Positions 1 through 11,307 of a stretch of 64,000 bases of DNA are shown here, piece after piece. Below the pieces are notes generated by a model. The model searched no databases and was not told the origin of the DNA. It worked only from the letters and a program-made list of their open reading frames with translations. The stretch covers positions 57,636,597 through 57,700,596 of the forward strand of contig CM065303.1 of NCBI GenBank assembly GCA_032871835.1. Reading direction: 5' to 3'. Source of the stretch: Dipteronia dyeriana (Eukaryota > Streptophyta > Magnoliopsida > Sapindales > Sapindaceae). The translations under genes and the position numbers were made by a program. Each line of letters starts with the position of its first letter. The first letter of the stretch is position 1.

Positions 1-648
1 AAGAATCGAGATGATTTTTTAAAGAATCGAGCATATTTTTTCAAACGATCGAGGTTATTTTCAAGAGATCGAGAATATTTTTCAAACGATAGAGAATATT
101 TTCTAAAGATCGAGAATATTTTGAAACGATTGAGAATAATTTTCAAAAGATAGAGAATATTTTTCAAACAATCGAGATTATTTTCAAAAGATCGAGAATA
201 TTTTTCAAACAATAGAGATTATTTTTTAAACGATCGATAATATTTTTCAAACGATTGAGATTATTTTTCAAACGATCGAGAATATTTTTCAGAAGATCGA
301 GAATATTTTCCAAACGATCGAGATTATTTTCAAAAGATCGAGATTATTTTTCCAAAGATCGAGATTATTTTTCGAACGATCGAGATTATTTTTCAAACAA
401 TCGAGAATAAATTTTCAGATGATCGAGAATATTTTCTAAACGATCGAGATTATTTTTAAAAGAACGAAAATATTTTTCAAACGATCGAGATTATTTTTCA
501 AACGTTCGAGAATATTTTCAGAAGATCGAGAATATTTTTCAAACGATCGAGATTATTTTCAAAAGATCGAGAATATTTTTCACAAACGATCGAGATTATT
601 TTTCAAAAGATCGAGAATATTTTTCAAACGATCGAGAATATTATAAAA
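1..648. repeat. GATCGAG minisatellite array, left array of the deleted MULE
   Basis: About 31 degenerate head-to-tail units of 20-21 bp. The commonest unit reads GATCGAGAATATTTTTCAAA, alternating with a GAGATTATTTT variant. GATCGAG is the most conserved part and the T-run length varies. It is the same family as the arrays at 42034-43013 and 53363-53880. Confidence 0.9.
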
Positions 649-828
649 GGATCAAGAACCGAAAAACCTTTGACTTCCATCAGGTAATTGCTCATATCGG
701 CCGTTGTATGATAAGACTATTCTCACTTAATCCATTGTCCTGTGAAAATCATCATTACAAACCATTATTAACAATTTAAAAAATTAAATTAAGTTTACAA
801 TTATTAAAAATTAAAAATATTTATTAAG

Positions 829-1075
829 TGTAAGGGATCGAGAACATTATCAAAGGGATCGAGCTTTTTGGAAACGGATCGAGCTTTTTCCAAATAGATC
901 GAGAACATTTTTAAGGGATCGAGACCGAGAACTTTTTTAAGAGATCGAGATATTTTTCAATGGATCTAGAATATTCTTCAAATTATCGAGTATTTTTTCG
1001 AAATAATTGAGTATTTTTTCCACATAATCGAGTTTTTTTCAAAATTTATAAAACCTCGATCCAATAACAAGTATG
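829..1075. repeat. GATCGAG minisatellite array, right array of the deleted MULE
   Basis: About 11 units of the same repeat. The spacer type (gggatcgagaac followed by a T-run) resembles the right-hand array of the full MULE at 53363-53880 rather than the left-hand type. This confirms that 649-1460 is the right end of an element. Confidence 0.85.
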
Positions 1076-1460
1076 CTCGATTCTTCTTTAAATATTCTCG
1101 GTCACACATGAAAAATACTCGGATCTATTAAATGTTCATACATGTTCTTACAACACAGAAATGCATGTAAAAAATCAGAAATGCATGAAAACAGAAAAGA
1201 TAATACACGAGATCATAAATATTAGTTACCTTCTTGCGCAGATTCTGGAACGAGACAATTTTTTTGAAAAGAGATACAAGTTTTCAAACAACTTTTTTTG
1301 GGAGATATAAAGGAGTTCAGAAACTTGTCTTTTACAAATAAAACTTTAGGGACAATTTCGGTAGTTCACCATAATAGGTTCATTTTAAACTTAAGTTATT
1401 AAACTGGTGACATCATTACAAAAGACAATAAAAAAGATGACATATCTCACCATTTCCACA

Positions 1461-1795
1461 ACTATAATTATAAGAGGGTGCAAAATCAGAAAAGTTTGAC
1501 AGACAAGTAGCAAGCAGCAAATTGGCTCTGATTTTTTATTCTCATCACTTGCATCCAAACCTGACAACCTCCACTTAACAGTTGGCTGACAGGTTTGAAG
1601 AGGCATGTTCAACTATGTTGTCCCAAATATATTTGAGAAGAGAGAACATGCGGTGACATTGACATTCATACTAAATTTATTTACAATTCATATTCAATTA
1701 TTTCTATTTATTATTTTTCAATTTAAAAGCAAGAAAGACATGCTTAACTAAATACAATTGAAGTACAGTAATAAATAGATATCACACGGCAAGTA
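1461..1795. other. Unassigned AT-rich spacer
   Basis: No gene or repeat recognised between the MULE derivative and the outer LTR retrotransposon. The open frame on the minus strand at 1391-1612 crosses the MULE end and has no recognisable domain. Confidence 0.5.
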
Positions 1796-2137
1796 TTTCA
1801 TATAAGATTTTTATAAAATTACGAGCAAAATATGATATTATATTTTAAATTTATAAAAACCGAATTGATTGGAGTGTTTAACTAAAAGAGAGTAGGCCGG
1901 ATAAAACATGTTATTAATGTGATAAATATTGTTGGACTTAGTGCACCTTAACTACATTATTTATGCAGGATAGGATGTTGTATATGTGTGGACCTAGTAA
2001 TACTTTTGAGACTAGCCATCCTATTAGGGTTCTAAATCATCTATGGGTTAGGATTCTAATAAGTAACAATATATATATGGGGTCCCTACTCTCACTCATA
2101 CAGGGACGTATCCATGATTTTTTAAAAGGGTGGGCTA

Positions 2138-2145
<8 letters not shown>

Positions 2146-2179
<34 letters not shown>

Positions 2180-2225
2180 GGAGTAATATATATAAATAAT
2201 AGGAGTAATATATATTACTCCTGAT

Positions 2226-2274
<49 letters not shown>
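2146..2274. repeat. Two TAA microsatellite tracts
   Basis: TAA runs at about 2146-2179 and 2235-2274 are separated by a short unit containing gagtaatatatat. The related runs in the same element are TA (about 2829-2862), TTA (about 3487-3518) and TA (about 3519-3548). Confidence 0.85.
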
Positions 2275-2275
<1 letters not shown>

Positions 2276-2430
2276 GGAGTAATGCTAGAAGCCTCAAACT
2301 CATTTTTCAAATTCTGTCTCAAATTATGTAGCACGTGAGTTGTCAGCATCACATAAATCATGAGATTACGTGTTGATTGATGTGATGTTAACACCCCACG
2401 TGTCACATCATTTGAGAAAAAAAATTGTAT
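2275..2430. mobile_element. MITE-like unit with GAGTAATGCTAGA end
   Basis: It begins gagtaatgctagaag and runs to cacatcatttgagaaaa, with partly complementary halves around an inner cacgtg-type core. The layout and text resemble the unit at 24150-24306. No clean TSD could be fixed because microsatellites flank both ends. Confidence 0.45.
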
Positions 2431-2823
2431 ACTCTAATAATAATAATAAAAACATCAACGGTACTAAAAAATTTCATTTATCGAAAAACAAAAACAAAGT
2501 GATGGAGAGAATTAGGGGTCTGTTCAGATTTTCATTTGAAATCGAGTACTTGATTTTTACGTTTTCATAAGCTAAAAAACTTTGAAAACATATCCGTAGA
2601 AATAATTGAAAACAATATTCTAAAAAAAGTGTAATATGTATTTAATGAAATTGTTTTAAATATATTGTTTTTTTAAGTATTATATTAATTTGAGGTTTTT
2701 TTGGAAGGGAATACTCGAACTCGTAACATCATGTGCAAGTGTGGGTTTACCATCGAACAAACCTCATCTCACTACTTTTTTAATATATTGTAAGAATAAA
2801 AATAGTATTATTTGTAGTTATAT

Positions 2824-2863
<40 letters not shown>

Positions 2864-2946
2864 CAAAAACAATTTACTTAAGATAAAATGATATTTTTAC
2901 CTATTAAAAAAATTAAATAAATATAATCTATTGATAATTTATTTAT

Positions 2947-3340
2947 AGTGTGGTTCTCTTATAAGAGATCCTTTATTTTAATTTCGGTATGGACCACCAT
3001 GAAATCACATCCATTTTTATGAATTTTGATCTGAATTTTTTTATGGACGATACGTTCAATGAAATCTACATATGAATAAAATTTAAGAATTCTTCAAGCA
3101 CCTACAACTATTTTTCTTGAATTTTCCTATATTTCACCCTTTTTTTCGATACCTATATATTTACAAAATCGGGAAAAATAGTTATAGTTTTTGAAAAATT
3201 CTCAAATTTTATTCATAGGTAAGTTTCATTGAAAATATCATCTACACAAAAATTCAGATCAAAATTTGTAAAAATAGATATAACTTCATGGTGATCCTTA
3301 CCAAAATTAAAATAAAGGATCCTTACGAGAGAATCACTCT
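2947..3340. mobile_element. Palindromic MITE, long inverted arms
   Basis: The left arm starts AGTGTGGTTCTCTTATAAG. The reverse complement of the right arm starts AGAGTGATTCTCTCGTAAGG. The arms match for roughly 170 bp each, sharing ggatcctttattttaattt and aattttgatctgaattttt. A perfect 8-bp direct repeat TTATTTAT lies at 2939-2946 and 3341-3348. It is nested in the hAT element at 2101-3589, so it is younger than that element. Confidence 0.8.
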
Positions 3341-3484
3341 TTATTTATATGTTTTTATTTAATATAATTAAAACACTAAATCATGAAGGGAGACAATTGG
3401 TAAGGTGAGAGAGAGAGAAATATAAAGACGTGGCATCATATAGACGCTGACTTTACTGTGTCTTGATTAATTAAATAATATTAA

Positions 3485-3547
<63 letters not shown>

Positions 3548-3774
3548 CAAAAAGTTGATCCGGTCAACCCTCCTTACCATCCACCCCTACGCTCATGTAT
3601 CATATACTGATTCAGTATATAGTAGCTTCATCATTGGGTTATCTGAAGTAAAGTGAGTAGAGAATAAAAGACTTTCAATAACTTGGTTGTTTTTTACTGT
3701 GCTTTCAGGTACGTCTCTATTAATACTTATGTATACAATACGAGATTTAGTTATCTTTATATATAATGCTTACA

Positions 3775-3788
3775 TTAATATCAGAACC
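3775..3788 (+). promoter_or_regulatory. Decayed primer binding site of the outer retrotransposon
   Basis: Directly after the 5' LTR comes TTAATATCAGAACC. It equals the common initiator-Met primer site TGGTATCAGAGCC at all but three positions, and all three differences are G-to-A. Confidence 0.7.
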
Positions 3789-4663
3789 GATCGTATTGTT
3801 GTACATATTGAATCTATTTATATTTAAACTCATTTGATTAAATAAATTATAGATGTCATTAATTAAATCCATATTTGAATTGCGTTGGTTTTACATGTTA
3901 GATGTTATTTGTTAATTCATATGTGTATCACTGTATTTAAATGGTTTCAATTGCCATGAAATTAACATATACATACACAATTGCTGCATCTGATTGAATG
4001 AATAAAATATGGACTTTGTTTTTGATTGAATCACCTGGATTCACAATTTAGTTTGTCTATGCCTACAGACGTGATATTATATATTATATGCTAGTATATC
4101 ATATATTAAAAAACAAAATTAAAATCCATGTGTAAATTTTGTTTAATTTTGACGTGTGTTAGCATGACTCCTGTGATGGATGAGGATATCTGATTAGATC
4201 AAATTGTGTGATGGTGTGTGTTCTGGTGAGTGTAGAATTTGGTGTGAAAGAAAGATGAAAGGTCTGATCGTTGTTGGATCAGACCTAGGTCACACCGGCA
4301 TCGACAAGTTTCACGGGTTTCACACCAGACCCGTTGTCAAACTCGGGTTGATGCTTTTAGCACCATATCTGGGCTTATGCGATGGTCGATGTTTAAGATC
4401 CACGCTCCGATGAGGCTCTGTTTGGGTTGCTGATGGTCGTTGCTTTTTCGACAATGGCATGAGTTGTACCAGTAAGAGATCCACATGTATACGGATCTCA
4501 TAGGTTGTGAAGATCCGTGGATTTTCACGGATCGATTTGCTTCGGTCGGTATTGCTAAGAAACCGTCGGGAAACTCACCGAGTTTTTTACTGTCGGCTGT
4601 CGCTGGGAAGCGGTTGCAGCCGTTCTGGTGACCGGTGGAGCAAAGAAGGATGGCAGCGCTTAG
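3789..4663 (+). other. Leader of the outer retrotransposon, no gene recognised
   Basis: AT-rich up to about 4140, then a more mixed stretch (4200-4660) with pieces such as gatccgtggattttcacgg. The plus-strand frame at 4204-4413 and the minus-strand frame at 4337-4528 overlap and show no known domain. The sequence resumes at 17397 after the Copia insertion. Confidence 0.5.
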
Positions 4664-5905
4664 TGTTGGGGTTTGTGCTTTAAAGATGTAATTTGTAAAT
4701 TGATTTATGAAATAAATAAAAAGAAAAGTTCAATTCATTCTTGTTGTGTTGTTTATTTTATAACTTGTGCATATATTTAACATCCAAGATTGTCGGATGT
4801 AATCTCGAACTGTGTATATGAGTGTCATATACAGATGGATACAGTAAGAGACATGCAATCTAAAGAGTCCATAGATAGCAAATAAAGCTGGGTACTTTAT
4901 TTGTGGCTAATCTATAGCTGCGGTTCATTCCGTAATGTACGATGATTCTATCATAAATCATTCATATGAGATATGAGAATGGAGGCACCTTGTATGATGT
5001 GATCATATTAGGACTGGACCATGATCTATATGAATCTCTCACCAATATCCGTTTACCAATGAGATTCATATATATCAACTAACGATGGCTATATGTGGGT
5101 GATCTTAATCTTGAGAGTCTTATCGACTCCTTCAGGTTAAATCGTGGTCTTTGATATACCATGGGTGAGGTCGGATGATGTTCCCGATCAATATGCTTCG
5201 TATGTTAGGATTGCGATTTGGCTTATGGTTGTGAAGGTTTGTACATAAAAGTGGAATCCACTCATTCTTGTGAGAAGTAAATGGTAGTTCCCTTAAGTGT
5301 TGATTCGGGGATTGAACAATATGAGCGCTTTCCTAATTCCGGAAGGAAATATGATTTATTGTCCATTAGAGAATCAATCTTACTTAAAGGATATATGCAA
5401 TTAGATGGGTATAAGAAAAATTATGACCCAACTCTAATTATGAACTATTGTGGAGGATCACACCATGTGTAATAGCTATATCGATGGACACTGAGTTGTA
5501 TCGGTCTGTGTAAAAGCGTCTACAGTTGAGAGAGTACAGCTTCGGGTTTTTAGTGGAATAACACCGGAGTTAATAATCAAGGAATAATAATTAAAGAGTT
5601 TAATTAATGGTTCCGAGGATTATTAGAGCTCAAAATATTGTGGGTCCATTAGGTCCCCTTTCTAACCCGATCGATTTAGGTAACAAGGGTCACAGTTAAT
5701 TAATTTGAGCCTTCAAACGTTGGTAAGATTTTTTTTTTCTGATTATATCGATTACAATTTCCTGTGTTTACATATTGTATGTATTAGTTTCGAAAAATAA
5801 TTACGATCCCAAGTTCACTGGTCCCATATACATATTATGATATGTATACAAAAATAATAATTAAAACCTAGTTCCGCTGCGTAACCGGTGAACGGGGTTC
5901 CAACA
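4664..5905 (+). repeat. 5' LTR of the Copia element (short form)
   Basis: It starts TGTTGGGGTTTGTGC and ends CGGGGTTCCAACA. It aligns with the 3' LTR over both ends but lacks about 1.04 kb found there between roughly 16159 and 17199. The junction is at about 5705-5708 (ttaattaatttgagcc). It is therefore 1,242 bp against 2,262 bp. Confidence 0.92.
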
Positions 5906-5907
5906 AT

Positions 5908-5920
5908 TTGTATCAGAGCC
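5908..5920 (+). promoter_or_regulatory. Primer binding site of the Copia element
   Basis: TTGTATCAGAGCC lies 2 bases after the LTR and differs at one position from the usual initiator-Met site TGGTATCAGAGCC. Confidence 0.85.
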
Positions 5921-7471
5921 TGGTTTTATTTTTGGAATAGAAAATTGTTTTCGATGCTTCTGTATGTATGATTGTGTAAGTACGATTTAAATTGACTGTA
6001 TGATGTTTTTGTATGTATATTAAATTTTTTAATTTACAAAAACATGATTGATCGTTAATTATATGGTATTGTAGATTTAGGGTTTATGGGTTGTATTATT
6101 ATTATTATTATTATTGTTGTTTATTTTTATTTTTTTACTGTTATTGTATTGTAAAAAAAATGTTACCTATATTGAAGACTTGGAAAAATCGCGAAGAAGG
6201 ATTCATGAGATGAATCGGAGTGACCTGAATAGACTGGAAGACTCGAAAATTACAAGAAGACCAATGAATGCCTTGGAGGTATTTTTGTAATTTTAGATTC
6301 CAATTTTTTTTAGGTTAAACAATCTACATTACTCGGTCAATACATGTATACTTTATATTATATGATGATAAAAGCGTTGTCATGCATACGTATGTCATTT
6401 AGATTAGATGTGCCTACACAAATATATTTGATATGTCATACATGCATCATAGCCTAATACTTTATGTATTTTTTTTTAATGTGATTAAAATGGGTAAATA
6501 CATAAATGGCTATGAATAATGAGATTAGTTTTTTAACATTTAGAAAACTTGGTAATTCTCATTAATATTAATCTAGTTATTAAAGTGTTTAAAAAGTTAG
6601 ATTAATAGGGTCATTTATTAGGATTAATTTGATTAATAACCTAATAATAAATTATTCGAATAAAGTGTTAGGGTTTAAATAGTTAAAACTTGGTAAACAC
6701 TAACATAATAATCTGACCTTAGTAAATAGTTAACAAATGTTTAGATTATTCACTAATAGATTAGATTTTTAACTATTAAAAATTATTAATAATTTATTAG
6801 TTAATTAGAATTTGTTTCTAATTAGTTAATGCGCTAGATAACTTGATTAATGTTAGTCGTTTAATCATGTAGAGTCTAGGTGCATTAACGGTTAATAAAA
6901 AACCCTAATTTTAAAATAGTGAGTGGGAGAGGGATATATGACATATATATCTCGCGGTCTCCATCATTAGTTCAACACCGTGAGATCCGAGTGGGGTCTC
7001 GTGATGGCTTTGCTTTTGTCCTCCCTAAAGAGGGTTTTCACAAAGGTCAATACCAAGATTAACTTCCTAACGGATAAGATTTCTGAGGGTATTTCGGGAT
7101 TGACCGACCCTAAGACGGAAATGCTTGAGTTAAACTCGTGAGATCTGAAATGGTAGGTTACACTCATAAATGTTTCGATTAAGTTTTTTAATTAAAAACC
7201 TGACTAAATAAACGATGGTTGAATGATATGGAATAAGAGTTATTCTATAATATCATTTGATTGAGAATGTCTCGGTCCAACATGCAAAAACTTGACCGAC
7301 CCTAAGGCGGCACTTTTTTGTGGTATGTTGGGTTGTTGTGGTATAGTAACTAGTTTTAGGGTAGTTCTAATTTGTTAAACATGTTCATGCAACAAGTTTA
7401 AATTTATACCAAAGCACTCACACTTGTTTTAAATAAATGACTGAATGAATGTTTTATTTATTTCAGCAATA
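5921..7471 (+). other. Copia leader, non-coding
   Basis: A long AT-rich leader between primer site and gag. It has a short TTA microsatellite near 6098-6115 and two copies of gaccgaccctaagrcgg at about 7102 and 7294. A splice-acceptor-like tttatttcag lies just before the presumed gag start at 7472, so an intron in the leader is possible. The frame on the minus strand at 6967-7167 has no known domain. Confidence 0.55.
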
Positions 7472-7524
7472 ATGTCTTCTGCATTACTTCAAATTCTCGT
7501 AAATGACAAGTTAACCGGTGATAA
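7472..7524 (+). pseudogene. Copia gag, N-terminal fragment before the hAT insertion
   Basis: The frame from the ATG at 7472 starts MSSALLQILVNDKLTGDN, the usual start of a Copia gag of the UBN2 type. It is cut by the hAT element at 7525. The same protein continues at 11308 with TKWKLNINAIL. The longer open frame to 7720 is a read-through into hAT sequence and is not gag. Confidence 0.85.
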
Positions 7525-8161
7525 TCATAGTTTCAAAATTCAAATCGAGGCGTCCGCCTCAAGGCCGTCTCACCCCGCCTCATGTAAATTTCGAGCCGAG
7601 GTGACCGCACCACCATTTTTAGGACTAAATCCCGCCTCCGTCGCACTGAGGCTACCGCCTCTGGCCGCCTCAATTCATTTCGGCCGCGTTGTGAAACGAG
7701 ACAAAATTGAATTTTTTTAAACAAATAAGGGGTTGAAACGGTGCGTTTCATGAAACCCAACAAAAAAAATCCCAAATTGATTTTACCAACCAAAATTGTC
7801 GATGAAATTCATTTAGAAGCCCTAAATTGCACAAACCCTTCACTCTTCAATCTCCTCAATCATCAGGGACATCTCCTCCTCATCGACGACTTCTCTACGG
7901 TGATGACTTCTCTTCGGAGACGACTCCTCAACTTCGACAGTTCTCTTTAGTCGTCGGTCTCCTCCAGCTCCTCCTTGTCGACTTATTCTGGTAAGTTTTC
8001 TCTTCTTCGAATATGTTCTTTTTAATTTTCGGTTATCTTCTTTTTATTTTTTCTCTTCTTTTTTCTTTTCTCTTCTTCTCCATCACACAATCTCTGTTTT
8101 TTTCTTTATTTTTTTTAGACACCGTAGCAGTGTAGCTCTGTTTCTCTTTATTTTTGCCTTG

Positions 8162-8201
<40 letters not shown>

Positions 8202-8338
8202 AATTGTTTACTCGGCAACACATATATATTTAAGACAAAATGTTAAATAAGGCAACATATATATATATATATATGAAATAGATAAGGCAAAAAAAATATT
8301 AAAAAGTCAAACATGCAGTGATACAGAATAAAATGATA

Positions 8339-8391
<53 letters not shown>

Positions 8392-8395
8392 TTGT

Positions 8396-8417
8396 CCTAA
8401 ACCCTAAACCCTAAACC
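8396..8417. repeat. Three telomere-like CCCTAAA units
   Basis: cctaaaccctaaaccctaaa lies just after an AT microsatellite and immediately upstream of the transposase reading frame. It may be a promoter telo-box, or repeat capture at a repaired break. Confidence 0.7.
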
Positions 8418-8423
8418 ACTGTT

Positions 8424-11060
8424 TTGTATGACAATATTGTTGAATTTTTTGTTTGCTATTTTGTTATAGACTTGTATTGGAGATGTTCGAATCGAAAAGA
8501 CCCGGAGTGGAAGTATGGAGTTGAGGTTGAAATGGATGGACAAAAGGGATACAAGTACCTCCAATGCAAATTTTGTGATAAAATTTTGAAGGGAGGCATG
8601 TATCGGATGAAAAAACACTTTGCGGGTACTCACGGTAATGTTGCCCCGTGTGCAAAAGTCACCTCGAAGGTGAGAGATGAAATAAAAACATATTTAGAAA
8701 AAAATGATAGTGTGAAAAAAAGGGCACAATTAACACGTGAAGAAATGATCGACAAGTGTGTCACCCTCAGCAGTAAAAAATGTTCAAGCTCGGATAGTGT
8801 TACTCAAAGAGGAATCAGAGGACCGATGGATAGATTCCTTGAAAAGGATACGGTGGACGATGTGGAGGTAAACAAATAAGGACTTGACAAGGATGCACGT
8901 GAAAACACGTGTATGGATATAGCCAGATTCTTCTACGAGAATGGACTACCCTTCAATGTTGCTAATAGTCCATCATTCACCAATATGTTGCGTTCTGTTG
9001 GAAATTACGGGCGTGGTTTGAAAGGGCCTACCGCACATGAGTTGAGCACAACATTCTTGATGGCAGAAGAAGCAAATACTCAATCAATTGTTGTCGAAGT
9101 AAAGAAAACATGGATTCAAACAGGGGTGTCCATTATGTCGAATGGGTGAAAGGATATGAGAGTAAGGCAGTTGTTAAACTTCCTCGTAAACAATCTGTAT
9201 GGCACAGTGTTTTTAAAGTCAGTTGATGCTAGTGATGTAGTTAAAGATGCTACATTATTGTTTGAGCTACTGGATTCAGTGGTTGAAGATGTTGGTGAAG
9301 ACCTTGTGATTCAAGTGGTGATGGATAATGCATCAAACTACAAGAAAGCAGGTGAAATGTTGATGAAGAAGAGGACACGACTATGGTGGACGCCATGCGC
9401 TACTCATTGTATTGATCTAATCCTTGAGAAAATCGGATCTCTTCCTCAACATGAAAATGCTCTAAGGAAAGCGAAAAAGGTATAAATAATTACATAAATG
9501 CTCTAATATTACTTATTTAGTATAAATCATTAAAATCTATTAATAAATAATAACTTTATGTTTTTATGATTGTGTTGACATAGGTGAGTAACTTCATATA
9601 CAATCATGGATGGGTGTTAGTTTTGATGAGGAAGCACATAAAAAAAGAGTTGGTTCATGCCGCTCCTACACAGTTTGCTACTGCATACTTGACATTAGAT
9701 ATAATGTTAAGTCTGAAGAAATATTTACTTCTAAGGAATGAGATGATTGTAGTTGGGCAAAAAAGGCTGAAGGAAGGGACATCAAGAAGATTATCTTGAG
9801 GGACGGAATTTTTTGGAGTAGCATGTCTTATGCATTAAAGACAACTAGGCCGCTAGTAAATGTGTTGAGGATGATAGATTCTGAAAAATTGCCTTGTATG
9901 GGGTTCATTTATGGTTCAATGGAAAAGGCTAAGGAGGAGATAGCCGTAAATTTGGGAAATGAGGAAGGAGCATACAAGGAGATTTGGAAAATCATTGATG
10001 ATAAGTGGGAATTTAAATTGCATCAGCATTTACACGTAGCTGCATACTTCTTGAATCCCCGATTCTAATATTTAGATAATTTTTCTACTCATCGAGAGAT
10101 AAAGGTTGGGTTGATGGTGTGCATGGAAAAACTTATTCCTAATGAGGAGGACAGATAACAGGCTAATATCCAACTTCAATTGTTTCAGAATAATAAAAGG
10201 TTGTTTGCCTATGGACGTGAACAAACTATCATTGACAAACTTAGCCCTTGTATGTAAAGGTGTAAAGCTATTGTTTACATTTATCAATTTCTATATGAAA
10301 TTTATAGTAATGTCGTAACTAATCAATGTTTTTTATTCTCATTGTAGCCGATCGGTGGACTACATATGGAGACGATGCTCCAGAACTTATGGGTTTTGCT
10401 GTGAAAGTTTTAAGTCTCACTTGCTCATCCTCGACTTGTGAGAGGAATTCGAGTACATTTAATTTGGTATGTGTTTACTTAGAATTCTAAATACTAGATA
10501 TAAATTAATTTTGTATTACTTAATTAACAATTTCATACAAAAAATTTGTAGATTCATACAAAGAAGAGGAATCGATTGAAGACAACAAAGTTGAATTCCT
10601 TAGTGTACATAATGTACAATAGAAGGTTGCAGCACAAATTCATTAAGAGATAGGCACTAAAGGATAATGAGGATCCATTGGTTAGTGAAGATGTGCCTTC
10701 GGACGATGAGTGGTTGGTTACGGAAGATGTTCCATCCGCGGATGTGGACATGAGTCAACCGAGTGGAAGCTAACAAGTTTCTGGAAAGAGAAAGAGAATA
10801 CAAGTAAGTAATTCTCTAATTAAATTTAATAATTTTTACTTAGATAAAATGATATATTTAACTAAAATATTACTTTATATTTTCTTATAGATAAAGGAAA
10901 GGCTTTGCAATGGGTGGATGAAGATGGATGGGAGGACATTTCAAACCGGAACGACCCTCTAGATACTTCAGATGATGATGATGGAGGAGATTACTCTTTT
11001 GATCCACATTTCAAGCCACTTGACACTAATGATAGTTTATGGGATATATTGGATATATAG
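8424..11060 (+). pseudogene. hAT transposase (BED zinc finger, DUF659, C-terminal dimerisation)
   Basis: A hAT transposase cuts and pastes its own element. The first segment (8424-8879) holds a BED finger (LQCKFCDKILKGGMYRMKKH, then an H). The second (8913-9149) and third (9156-9485) carry DUF659 text such as ARFFYENGLPFNVANSPSF and a catalytic-type Asp in VVMDNASNYKKAG. A stop replaces the residue after SIMSNG at 9147-9149. An intron is likely at about 9480-9583 (GTATAA to ACATAG). Segments at 9584-9799 and 9796-10068 are one gene with a frameshift. C-terminal hAT text follows near 10348-10780 and the acidic tail ends near 11060. With stops at 8877 and 9147 plus one frameshift the gene is dead. 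Confidence 0.88.
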
Positions 11061-11307
11061 TGGTCATTTCTTATTAGGAGGACGTTGTTTTTAGTAATTT
11101 TTAATTTGTTTGAGATTGAATATGACTTATTATGAATTTTATGGAATATTGTCTACTTTTTTAATTTTTTAATTTTTTTAAAAAAATTAAATTATTTTCC
11201 CATTTTTCGACTGAGGCTGCCGCCTCAATCTCCTCGAGGCAACCTCCTCGCCTCACGAAGCCTTCCCGCCTCGCACTGCTTTTCGAGTTTTAAAACTATG
11301 GTGATAA

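Larger units (their letters stand above)
1..1460. mobile_element. Internally deleted Mutator-like element, right part (left end outside window)
   Basis: This stretch is co-linear with the right side of the full MULE at 41589-54263. Positions 649-828 match 49318-49485, the 5' end of the MURA gene, sharing the text tgacttccatcaggtaattg. Positions 1061-1460 match 53850-54263, the right subterminal region and terminal repeat, both ending in CACCATTTCC. In the full copy the transposase, the peptidase gene and the left array lie before the first matching block. Here a GATCGAG array (1-648) is joined directly to it, so the coding interior is missing. The junction shows short shared text (AGAACC) in both parents. 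The right end is placed at 1460 by alignment; the left TSD is outside the window. Confidence 0.75.
2101..3589. mobile_element. Non-autonomous hAT (Tip100-like) element inside the 5' LTR
   Basis: The left end reads CAGGGACGTATCCATGA and the reverse complement of the right end TAGGGGTGGATGG, resembling the CAGGGGCGGATCC-type ends of Tip100-like hAT elements. The 8-bp flanks are CACTCATA (2093-2100) and CGCTCATG (3590-3597), differing only by two G/A transitions. The intact 3' LTR reads cgctcatg at this place. There is no transposase. The interior is filled with microsatellites and two smaller MITE-like units. Confidence 0.7.
1801..3774 (+). repeat. 5' LTR of the outer retrotransposon, split by a hAT insertion
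   Basis: Positions 1801-2100 and 3590-3774 align end to end with the 3' LTR at 23402-23890. Shared text includes accgaattgattggagtgtt and gggttatctgaagtaa. Removing 2101-3589 and one TSD leaves about 477 bp, against 489 bp for the 3' LTR. The first dinucleotide is TA rather than TG, which fits C-to-T decay. Confidence 0.88.
7525..11299 (+). mobile_element. hAT transposon nested in Copia gag
   Basis: A perfect 8-bp TSD GGTGATAA lies at 7517-7524 and 11300-11307. The ends are imperfectly inverted: left TCATAGTTTCAAAATTC, right (reverse complement) ATAGTTTTAAAACTCG. Both subterminal regions (7545-7690, 11208-11280) are rich in GCCTC/GAGGC motifs. It encodes a BED/DUF659-type transposase, now broken, on the plus strand. 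Microsatellites of AT occupy 8166-8197 and 8346-8383. Confidence 0.9.

Noticed and set aside
1..648. Regularly repeated short motif resembling a CRISPR array
   Set aside because: Units abut each other, repeats are degenerate, spacers are not unique, and the context is a plant MULE.
7533..7793. 86-codon minus-strand frame at the hAT left end
   Set aside because: Lies in the GCCTC subterminal repeats; no domain.
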